A stretch of DNA of 64,000 bases from Blasia pusilla (lineage: Eukaryota; Marchantiophyta; Marchantiopsida; Blasiales). This document shows positions 50,011-59,334 of the stretch, one piece after another; the stretch's first letter is position 1, and each line of letters opens with the position of its first letter. The translations under genes were made by a program, and so were the position numbers. The notes beneath the pieces are model-generated. The model was not told the DNA's origin. It saw only the letters and a list, made by a program, of their open reading frames with translations, and ran no database searches. The DNA is taken from contig CM114274.1 in assembly GCA_050084515.1 (NCBI GenBank), positions 2,604,001 to 2,668,000 on the forward strand, in the 5' to 3' direction.

Positions 50011-50544
50011 TCATCTGTAGGATGTCCCGGGCAAATCCTCACCACGACCTCCTGTCGGGTGATATACTGTGTGGTACTCGCTCCACCCAAGGATGTTTGT
50101 ATCCGAAATGGACAACACTCCACATCGGCTCTCGTCAAGCCCAATCCTCTGAAATGACGCTTTCCCCAACATCAAGGGTTGCGCTCCTGAATCCAACAAG
50201 ACGCGCTGCGGACTAAAAGCTCTACCTCCAGGACTCACCAACTGGAAGACCTCTCCTCGGTTATCCAGCAACACAACACCAGGAGAAGCCATGGCACAAT
50301 CTATCGCGGGTCTAGCGGGCATCTCCGCCATCCTAGCAGCCGCAGCCTGCCATGAATCTAACGTGGACGGCCCGAGCATCCGCTCCAAGGGCAGGTCCAT
50401 CACCTCCTCTGCAATCACCTCTGAACGTGATGCAGGAACTCCAACTCCGCGCTCACATAGTGAAGCGGCCAGCCGAAAAGCCTCGGCGGGCGTACCTCCC
50501 AACGTCACAACATCGGAAGCAGAAAATAAAGGAGTGCGGTACAC
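50011..50544 (-). pseudogene. Nested Gypsy aspartic protease region
   Basis: This 177-codon minus-strand frame carries VLLDSGAQPLMLGKASF, which fits the retropepsin active site D-S-G-A. It sits between gag and RT as expected. Flanking sequence is not recognisable. Confidence 0.7.
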
Positions 50545-51203
50545 AACGGTGGTGGCCGCCCCAACAACGTGCTCGACACATGCCCCTCCCGAGCATCAAC
50601 AATAGGAGTCGCCGACTTTTCGCTTCTCCCATCGCCCTCCGTGCTTGCACACCAACAACATTACCAACTCTCCGGGAACTTTGATGAGGACCCATCGATG
50701 GGGTCCTCATCGCTTCGACAACGTGAAAGATTGAGGAAGCCTAGTCGCTCTACTCGCTTCCCTCGCATTTGTGGATCCAACTCTGCGGCTGCTCCACGCG
50801 TCACAAGCTGGGCGGCCTCCATCTGGGCAACCCCGCACATCCATCCAGGATCCTCAGATCTCCGGCGCTCCATATGATGTCGCCGCCACGGATCCGCATC
50901 GGGTAACCTCAATGCCATAGCGGCAATCTGCTCCTGTAGCCGCCGTGTATCGGCGACCATCCGGCCTCACGTCAGGCATCTCCTCGGCGCGTCTAGGTGG
51001 TGGTACTCTACCTCCTCCACGGGCAGCTCCACCACCCTGCCGGGCAACTCCGGCTCCTCGCCCCCAACGAGACCACCGAGCACGATCTCTAGGCCCACCC
51101 GGACCGGCTACTCGCTCTGGTGCCCTCTCGGCCCTCGGTCCAGGCGTAACTCAGGATGTAAACTAAAACACCTGGCGCGTGTATGACCATACCTCGACAA
51201 TAG

Positions 51204-52463
51204 TCACACCGATAACCTCCTGGTGCAAAGCACCATCTCCTCCTCCATCTTTGAGGCACATGTCCATGACCCGCGAGTGCAATCGCGTTGATGATGGGCT
51301 CCACCACATGACCAACAAGTAATAGTAGGGCGGCCGCGAGCCGCATATGAAGGCGCAGGTCTCGCGGGCACGGCCTCTCGGTATCCTCCTTGAGCTCGTG
51401 GTGCCACAGTCGACCTATCTCGGAGTCCACGTTGCTGCATAGGTGGTGCAGACAATCGTGACTGCTCTCGCCCAGAACCCATGGTGGCTACGCTCTCCTC
51501 CGCCATGTTGCGCTCAATGTTCTCGGCGGTCCTAAAAACATCTCTCAACGTAGGGGAGGTGTTCATAAGAAGCACCCCTCCCGCACTCCGTGTCCGCAGG
51601 TCGGGTCCAAAGCATCGCATACCATGACTGGATAGCCTGAGCCTCTGTCACCCCCTGAGTGACGTTGATCAACCGGCGCAAGCGAGTGTAAGCCTCACGC
51701 AAACTCTCACCCGAGCGCCTCTGGAAGTCGTGGATGCTCCCCAACTTCTCCGTCCGTACCCCCTGGTAGCTCGCCCTCAACTCAGAAAAGAACTCAACCA
51801 CAGGGTTGAACCTGAGACGAACCCGACTAGACGGTGCAACTGCTCGCGTGCGAGTGACCCCTCCTAAAACGTCACTAGTGGAAGAGGCGAGCCTCTCGAC
51901 TCCTCCTCCTCATCTGGGAACGGCTCCGTCCATGACACATAATGTGGGTCATAGTAGAGCCTCCACGCCTCGATCTCACATGCATATCTCTGAGAGAACT
52001 CATGGTAATCGTCCATGGGTGCCCCCTCTAAATGCTGGAACATACCGTTCCATGCTGTAAACGGGTTGAACTCTCTAGAGTTCCTGGCCCGCTGGGAGTC
52101 GCACCAACTCCTAAACTCTGCTATAAAATCGTGCAACTCAATCGTGCCTACTGCACCTGAAAACCGACGCGGTCCTCTACCCCGGTCATCCATCTCGTAC
52201 GCCCAACTAGTAGGACCACTCACAATGTGTGACGATGTGCTCACAAACTCCTCTACACCCTCCCCCTTGTCTGACGATGACACAGAAGGAGGTCGAGGTG
52301 GTCCCTCACGTGGAGACCCTCGAAACCTCGCGCCACTCCGCGTAAAACCTCTAGAGCTACTCTCGGGTTCACCACCTCGCCTCTCAAAGTCCCGAACAGA
52401 CTCCGTGATGACCCTCGTGCCCCTCTCACCCGAGCACTCTGAACCTCGTGAGGAATCCCTCAA
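51204..52463 (-). pseudogene. Nested Gypsy gag with CCHC-like knuckle, frameshifted
   Basis: The minus-strand frame from 52463 is rich in Arg/Ser/Glu, with a matrix/capsid-like stretch (IELHDFIAEFRSWCDSQ). A shifted frame (51801-51532) holds the capsid end (FQRRSGESLREAYTRLRRLI). A further frame (51620-51204) has the knuckle TCWSCGGAHHQRDC. At least two frame changes are needed, so gag is not intact. Confidence 0.8.
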
Positions 52464-53320
52464 TCACTCATCCCAAACATACGACACTTGATCTACACTC
52501 TCTCTCCCCGAGACGTGTAACATGCGGCAACACGCGGCGTGGTGCGGCAAATCGACCAAGCTATCATCTCATCGACAACCTACCCTCAACTCCGGACATC
52601 CCCACAGGTCTATGTCCCTAAACCACATACATAAATGATGCTCAAAGATCCATCCACACCCAATATCCCCAAATAAATCCCAGAATCCCTCACACACGTG
52701 CGGGGTAAAGGACCGAGAATGGGTAACTGAACACATGTCGATGTCGCTCCTCCTCAAAGAATCGCAAATCTCGACCCCAACTCGATCGTGGAGACAACTC
52801 CTCCAATCAGCAAGTCATACTCCTCCTGCATCGATTGCTCAAAACTCCTCGATAGACGATGCGGTCCCAACGAACGGTCGGCGTTGCAAGCGGCACGAAG
52901 CGACTCTACGAACGGCACGGCCCTCGATGGTGGGATGCGGCACTCGGCGGCATACCCTCCTCAATCAATAATAATCCCACACTCTGCTCCACAATGACGG
53001 TGCGGCTCGCGATCGAGATGGTGCGGTGCGCCCAAGCGCACGGCGCGGCAATCGGCGGCGCGTTGCGGCTACGGGCGTCACGGCACGATACTCGATCGTC
53101 GTCGAGCAGCTACCAATCACAACATAGAAGCATGAAATCAAAACTCAAACACCATAACTGGAGGTCATCTGCCTTCACTGGTTGATGAAAAAACTGCGAT
53201 GACGGTGGCGGCCAAAACAAAGTACGTGGTGGCGACGCAAGTCAAGGAATCAACGAACGTCATGGGAAGACCCTCCACTCCGTAATGGCGGCAATGGCAC
53301 CCAAAGGGTGGAAAATGGAC

Positions 53321-53400
53321 GGTGGACCCTTGACGGTGACGGTTGACCATTGATTGTGATGGTTGACCGTTGATTGTGACGGTTGACCATTGACGGTGAC
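53321..53400. repeat. Tandem repeat, four copies of 20 bp
   Basis: Four 20-base units at 53321, 53341, 53361 and 53381 follow the pattern GGTTGACCATTGATTGTGAT with a few changes. They lie in the 5' leader of the nested Gypsy element. Confidence 0.9.
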
Positions 53401-53996
53401 TATGATGGCGACGGCCGCCGCCAGTGTGGCGGCTGATTTAGGGTTTGCACGATTTAACCCTAAAAATCGCCTAGCAATGGCAGCTTTAAAAGATTGCCCA
53501 TAACTTTTTGCTCGCAACTCCAAATTGTGCACTGTTTACTGCACAGCGTGCACAGCTTCACGATCTATGCTACTATTGAAAAATATTTAGAATCGGACAT
53601 TTCAGTAAAAACTGACAGGGACTGTCGTAAAGCCCAATGTCTTTTTCTCCTACACAAAATTCGGCAGCGCTCCCGCGCTGATTTCTCCCAACGAAAATGT
53701 AACATCTGTAAAAATACATATCAGCAAGCTACATGTTGCTCCCGAGAGCACCAGCATAGGGCAACCCGCCCCCATACTCAATCCCTATCAGAAATTGGGC
53801 AGCGCTTCCGCGCGCCACTCTTCCACACGAAAAATCGGCAAATGCAAAGAGTAATGAAAGCAGCCCTTGCTCCGGTGAGCACTCCCATGAGCCGCTGAAC
53901 GGGGAACACGGTCCCCAACCTGAAAAAACAGCGAGTGACCAGCGAGTTCCCCCATGAAGCTCTCTCACTCTCTCATTCTCTCATTCTCTCTTTGTA

Positions 53997-54508
53997 AAGT
54001 AAGATCCAATCTCTCTTTCCACCATCTCACACCATAGCTCTCAAAGGTGTGCACTCTCTCTCATGTCAAACCAAACCCACTCTCCTAATGAGAGGCTTGG
54101 GTTACACTCACGAGGCTAAATACCATAGCTCCGCTGCCTCATGCCAAGAGGTTCAACAAAGAGAGAATGAGCTCTCAAGCTCTCTCTCCTTGAGGTATAC
54201 CCCTCTCCTCTCCCAAGCTCTCTCCATGGTAACCTATTCTCCCAAGTCACCTCCTTGGCTCTTGACCTGATGTAGGAGGTCAAGGGCCACTTACCAAAAA
54301 TAGTAAGTCGATCATATACTCAAAATGGTACTTACCTAAAATAGTAAGTTCCTCAATATGGCTCCAAATGAGCCGAAACGAAGGGGAAACCTGCTATCTC
54401 AGGTTTCCAAGGGCCTCAACAGGTCACCCTCGACCTACTGGGCATGTCCTCCACTACTCATGAAGGATCTCTATTAGATCCCACCGATCTATCCTAAAAG
54501 ACGTGACA
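53997..54508 (-). repeat. Right LTR copy of the nested Gypsy (B segment only)
   Basis: GTAAGATCCAATCTCTC to GACGTGACA matches 44379-44870 almost base for base, with one extra 20-21-base stretch near 54421-54441. It lacks the A segments. The edge at 54508 abuts the TTGC target duplication. Confidence 0.85.
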
Positions 54509-54512
54509 TTGC

Positions 54513-54698
54513 ACACTTAGTTAGCTTATTTTGATAGTTTAGATTAGTTCTGCAGAAGACAATCTAAGACTTAAGCCAAAAGAGGAATTTCGGGTTAGCT
54601 ACCAGAACGCAATTTAGTGTTGAGGGGTCGGCTTCCCATAACTTAACATTAACAAGGTTTGCATTGATGAGGACATCAACCTTCTAAGGAGGGGTGAG
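54513..54698 (+). other. Chromovirus 3' non-coding region, second part, with polypurine tract
   Basis: After the second TTGC copy (54509-54512) the host element resumes. The purine run AAGGAGGGG at 54686-54694 lies four bases before the 3' LTR and is the likely plus-strand primer. Confidence 0.75.
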
Positions 54699-55454
54699 TG
54701 TCGCGACCCTCATAACCAAACCACACCAAATAGGGCCAAGCGAAACATTAGAACTCAAGTGGACTCACGCTGCGATGTTTGCGCTTTGGAGAGGCGTTTG
54801 GAAAGGTCTCTTGGAAAAGTCCAAGAGACGAAACGCGCAACAGAGTTGTGCGTTTCATCCATTAGTGGTCGCAACCAGGAAACCTAGACCAAACGCGAGC
54901 CAAGACTTGAGATGAGTTGAGTCTTGGAAGGTTGGTTGCCAAAGAGATGAGAACCAGTTTGGAACGCGACTAGCGTTTGGGAGAATCTGATTGTGTTTAG
55001 GACCATAACGTTGAGCTCTAGAGGCACAAATGGAACGGGAGTTTGGCGTTGGAACTCGAAACCCAAACCTGATCCAAGGGAGTGGACTTTGTACGCCACA
55101 TTTGGATTCCAACCCGAGATTCACTTCGTGCGAGTCTTGGTGAGGAACTCATTGGATGTCCATCGGACAATTGGAACCGTTTGGCGCGAAAACTCGTTTT
55201 AGGTTCCTGAACCGACCAGAAAGTCTGTCCCAAGTCTTTCGAGACTTGCCCGTGTTGTAAACCGCGAAACTAGGAAGGTTGAGCTTGATGAGAGACCGAG
55301 ACGAGAACTCGGAAAAGTTAGCCCATTGGTTGATCCAAGGCCCGACTAACCAGAGTACGTGTTTGGATGCAGATCAGCATTGAGAGCGTGACCTACTGAA
55401 CGCACGCTTCCACAACAAATAAGATTAACGTTCAAGGAGAGTAGGCGCACGACA
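54699..55454 (+). repeat. Chromovirus 3' LTR with internal deletion (756 bp)
   Basis: It starts TGTCGCGACCCTC and ends GCGCACGACA, directly followed by CAGAT. Compared with the roughly 1031-bp 5' LTR it lacks about 275 bases near 55020, where GAGCTCTAGAGGCAC joins segments that are far apart in the other copies. Confidence 0.88.
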
Positions 55455-57775
55455 CAGATGGAGCATACCATGACTTTAGCTCATCAAAGACAACATCATG
55501 ACTAATAATAAGCTTCCTAGAGGATGGAATATTGCACTTACACCCCTTAGTTCCATCAACATAGCCAATGAAGATACGTCTTTCAGACTTGGGGTCTAAT
55601 TTCTGACGTCTCTCACAAAGAACATGAGCATAACAAATACAGCCAAATACTTTCAAGAAGGAAAAATCACGTTTACTTCATGTGAAGATTTCAAATGGAG
55701 TTTTTATCATGAACTCGTGTTGTTGGAGTTCGGTTGATTAAGAAGATTGCACATGCTACTGCCTGTGTCCAATCCACCTTAGACATGTTCTTCTCATTCA
55801 ACATAGCTTGTGCCGCTTCAAAAATATGTCGATTCTTCCTCTCAGCCACTCCATTTTTTTTGTGGAGTGTAACGGCAAGTCACTTGACGTGGGATGCCAT
55901 TCTGACGTAAATAGTCATTAAACTATGTTGAAAGATACTCTCCTCCTCCATCACAACGCAATTTCAGAATGTGTTCTCCGGTCTACTTCTCTACTAGAAC
56001 TCTACATGTTTGGAACACTGAGAATACCTCTGACTTGGCTTTCAGAAAGTTTACCCATATATACCTAGAGAAGTCATCAATAAATGAAAAAAAGTACTCG
56101 CAACCACTAAGGCTATGTTGTGATGTTGTCCAGACATGATTGTGGATCAACTCCAATATCCTGGATGCTCTTCTACCTTGCTATGGAAAAGGAAATCTAG
56201 CTTGTTTTCCAAATTGGCAAGCAAGACATACCTCTAACGTAGTAGGACTCGCTAATTTAGGGAGTCCTATTACTATATTAGATGATGAAAGACTCTGTAA
56301 TCTTTGAAGATTCATATGTCCAATTTTTTTATGCCACACATTTAGATCTGTGACTTGTTGGCCGGTTCGACCATACATTGATGTTTGAATCTCTAGCATA
56401 GAAACATATAATTTGAACATTCTGCCAGATCTAGTTCCTTTGGCTATTGTAGTCTGGTCATCCTTTATTTCAATGAAACAACCATCTCCGTTAAACTTCA
56501 CTTGATAACCCTGTTCTACTATCTCTCCTACAGAGATCATGTTTCTTGCAATGGTAGGAACATAGAGAACATTTCCAAGAGCACAAAGACCATCTGATGC
56601 TATTGGAACTTTACCGGTATGCGTGATATGATGTTGAGTGTCATCTCTAGTAAGCACAATTGTAGAATCTTTTATCGGCTCCAAACTTCTGAACCATTTA
56701 GCTTGTGAGGTCATGTGATTGATGCACCAGAGTCAATGTATGAATATGTTGTCAAGTCTTTCTTGACCATTGCTCCCATATGATAAGTCATAACTAAGAG
56801 ATGCTCCGTTTGTGAATGTTGTTGTTCTTGGTACTGCTCTTGGTGTTGTTGCTCCACATAGTTTTGTTGTTGTAAGGCTTCTGTTCTCATATCTACCTTA
56901 TTCTTGAAGAAAAACTTTGCATAGTGACCCTTTATCCCACAATAATTGCAAGATCCAGGGACCCTCTACTGCTAACCTCGACCCCAACGGTTTCCACTAT
57001 CACCACCTTGTGATTGTGTCTGGTACTGGTTCATAGTTGATTGAGTGAAGTTATATTGAGTGTCTCTTCCTCCATATGCTTGATATCCACCACAACCACG
57101 GAAGCTTCTGCCATGAACCCTGCCTCTGTTTGATCCATAACCTACAAATAGCGCACTCTCTTGTAGACTAGACGAGCTACCGTTGCCTACTAGGCGCATC
57201 TCTTCACTGATTAACATAAGGACTAACTCTTGAAAGGTTGGATACTTCTCTCTCACAGAGATAGAGGTCTAAAAGGACTTGTAATCCTTTGGAAGGCCTT
57301 GAAGAGTGAACAAAATCATATCATCATCTTCTACTGTCACTCCAATGCTATTCAACTGATCAACAATATGTCTGATATTCAAAATATAATCATTGATGCT
57401 TTGCGATCCTTTCCTCACTTCATTCAATTTTTGTTTCAATTGAAGCTTTCAAGCCTTTGTAGATGTTTGGAATAGCTTTTCCAATGCATCCCAGGCCTCC
57501 TTCGGAATATCAACATCTTGAATGTGACCTATCATTGGCAAATTGATCGTTATTGAAATGTAGTGGATTACTTGCCTTGTGCGTTTGTTCCAGGCGTGAA
57601 CATTCAAGTCTGTTGAGTCACCTTCTGGCTTGGCCTCATCACTTGTAACAAGCTTCCATAGTTCTTGACCCATGAGAAATTGTTTCATGCGAAACTTCGA
57701 GACATTATAATTCTGCTTATCTAGCTTCTCGCATGTGATCGCTGTTGAGGAATACTCCATGACGAACGATTTCAC
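55455..57775 (-). pseudogene. Copia gag, protease and integrase region, broken
   Basis: On the minus strand, gag begins MKSFVMEYSSTAITCEKLD (57775), with a retrotransposon gag segment to about 56972 and a zinc knuckle CNYCGIKGHYAKFF whose last Cys has become Phe. The GAG-pre-integrase block follows (NVWHKKIGHMNLQRLQSL, CLACQFGKQARF; 56714-56181). The integrase core is fragmented (56150-55680), and the post-core KVFGCICYAHV and RRIFIGYV lie at 55656-55432. Several stops are present. The reading continues at 37320 on the other side of the nested element. Confidence 0.88.
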
Positions 57776-58201
57776 TCACAAAAACGTAATTTCAGGCTTT
57801 TTACTACTCCAATTGAAGCATAGACCACTCCTACACAAAAATCGAAATTAGCAAATTTCACAACTTTTATTCACTATTTGCACTTTCCTACATTGAAATT
57901 GCTACTGCAAGAGCTCACAATGTCAGAATCGAGCGATTTTGGATGCGTTCTCTCGACGAGCTCTAAAAGACGGCTAAGACTAGTCTTTGGCATTGTTCTA
58001 GCTATTGCGGACCCGGATGGCTAAATCGATCGGGAAAGCCTTCAAAAATGCCTCCAAAGTTTTATTACCGTCAAAGCTCCACCTGAAATCTGCACCCAGT
58101 GAGCTTTGAATAAAACTTCCTTCTCCCAAACTGAAATTGCGCCTTCTCTTGCCTCTCTTCTCTCCTCAAATACCAAGCATTTCAAGTGATGATCTCTTAT
58201 C

Positions 58202-58213
58202 GCTCTGATACCA
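58202..58213 (-). promoter_or_regulatory. Copia primer-binding site for initiator Met tRNA
   Basis: On the minus strand it reads TGGTATCAGAGC, the perfect 12-base complement of the plant initiator methionine tRNA 3' end. It lies two bases after the LTR end. This fixes the element's orientation and LTR boundary. Confidence 0.92.
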
Positions 58214-58215
58214 TG

Positions 58216-58522
58216 TGGAAAATTACTAAACAAGCATAATTGGTGGAAAACGGCTCTCTCACACATACACCACCATGGAGAACGAAATTTGCAATGAGAG
58301 AATGAGTAAAGGTTGCTCCCCTTCTCAATTATATAGCGTATGTACAAGCAACCCTAACCCTAACCCTAACCTTAGTCTCGAGTTAGACTAATTGTGATTA
58401 ACTAACCCTAGTTAAGCTAATCGTGCTTAATTGACTAACCAAGATTAAGCTTCCCTAGTTTGTGTGAGTATCAAATGTAGTAGTTCAGGTGTCTCATGAG
58501 CTTGATTGTAACTCAATCTTCA
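58216..58522 (-). repeat. Copia 5' LTR (about 307 bp)
   Basis: On the minus strand the LTR starts TGAAGATTGAGTTACAATC and ends TTTTCCA, giving the canonical TG...CA ends. It is followed after two bases by the primer site. A TATA-like CTATATAATTG lies at about 58338-58328. The U3 side holds a short run of three CCCTAA units (58350-58371, plus strand). Confidence 0.85.
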
Positions 58523-58524
58523 AT

Positions 58525-58665
58525 AAAACGAAGACGAAATTTGCTCTCTCAAATCACCCAAGGCCTCAACAAGTTATCCTTGACCTCTTGAGGCTATCCT
58601 CCAATCTCCTCGAAGTCGTCATATGAATACTCATCGATCCATCCTAAAAGATATAATAGAGGGGC
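58525..58665. repeat. Relict LTR end related to the nested Gypsy family
   Basis: Immediately outside the Copia 5' LTR, the sequence from AACGAAGACG to ATCCATCCTAAAAGATATAAT follows the last 140 or so bases of segment B (44755-44870), including the shared CAAGGCCTCAACA and CTATCCTCCA-type blocks, with many substitutions. It is an old relative of that LTR family next to, or under, the Copia insertion. Confidence 0.55.
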
Positions 58666-59255
58666 TAATGATGGGTAATTTAAATTACTTATCATTAACC
58701 TGTCTAATTGACACCAAATCTACCTTGTAGACTCCAAATTGATCCCTTACTTGAATCATCTCATAAATTGATTCTAAATCATCAAGGACCCATGTTAAGA
58801 TGTGAGTGGCTAAGAATGCCATGTGTGAACATAAGACGAGTTTGAAAAAAAATTTCAAACTTGCAATCCACTATCACAGTTATCATCCAACGAGTAGTGC
58901 ATTCTAATTTTCCCCATGCTCATGTATTGCATACACATCTTACTAGTGTGCAAAATGGTGAGGGAGTTTAAGGTGGGAGATTTGATAAGGGAGTCAAAGA
59001 TCATCAAAGGGAAAGGAGGGTCCGCTCGACCAAATCGAGCCCGCCTTGTAGGCCCCAGGCACGGGCTCAACGCCCAAAAAAATTGGTCCACTCAACCAAA
59101 TCATATAACTTGGTTCTTGCCACGCATACGAATTTCCAACTACTTGTGAGCATGTACTTTGAGTTGCCACAATGATGCCATTCTACTATTAGTGGTTGTG
59201 AACTATTGCAAATAGTTATGTCTATGGCTCTCAAGCAAGGGGGGACCTGAACATC
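58666..59255. other. No recognisable gene; intergenic
   Basis: This is mixed-composition sequence between the relict LTR and the inverted repeat. Only short frames of up to 78 codons are present, with no motifs. Confidence 0.5.
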
Positions 59256-59334
59256 AAGTCATGATTGTGGATCCATGGAGGAAAGACTTTGGTGTGACCA
59301 AACAAAGTTGAAACCTAGACTAGCTAGTCACAAT

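Larger units (their letters stand above)
44247..54508 (-). mobile_element. Second Gypsy retrotransposon, minus strand, nested in the chromovirus
   Basis: It interrupts the chromovirus 3' region, with TTGC on both sides (44243-44246 and 54509-54512). The two LTR copies (44379-44870 and 53997-54508) are nearly identical apart from a 20-21-base indel, so the insertion is fairly recent. On the minus strand the domains run gag (52.5-51.2 kb), protease (50.5-50.0), RT and RNase H (47.8-46.8), integrase (46.4-45.7), the usual Gypsy order. No chromodomain was recognised. Many stops break the frames. Positions 48.0-50.0 kb and 52.5-53.9 kb hold element sequence without assignable domains. Confidence 0.88.
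37321..55454 (+). mobile_element. Ty3/Gypsy chromovirus inserted in the Copia element (itself interrupted)
   Basis: Perfect 5-bp duplications CAGAT flank it (37316-37320 and 55455-55459). LTRs begin TGTCGCGACC and end GCGCACGACA. Internal order: primer site, gag with zinc knuckle, protease, RT, RNase H, integrase, chromodomain, then a 3' non-coding region, polypurine tract and 3' LTR. A second Gypsy element (44247-54508) sits in the 3' non-coding region. Without the insertions the element would be about 6.8 kb. Nonsense changes, a protease active-site change and an integrase deletion make it non-autonomous. Confidence 0.93.
35401..58522 (-). mobile_element. Ty1/Copia retrotransposon, split by an 18.1-kb nested insertion
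   Basis: Reading on the minus strand: 5' LTR 58522-58216, primer site, gag and integrase parts (57775-55455), then an interruption exactly at a CAGAT target duplication, then RT and RNase H (37320-35496), a purine tract and the end of the 3' LTR (35458-35401). The element's own parts add up to about 5 kb, normal for Copia. Only about 58 bases of the 3' LTR match the 5' LTR; the rest is deleted or replaced. Target duplication of this element was not found. Stops and frameshifts in all domains make it inactive. Confidence 0.9.

Noticed and set aside
58350-58371. CCCTAA repeats as evidence of a chromosome end
   Set aside because: Only three units, inside a Copia LTR; not a telomere.
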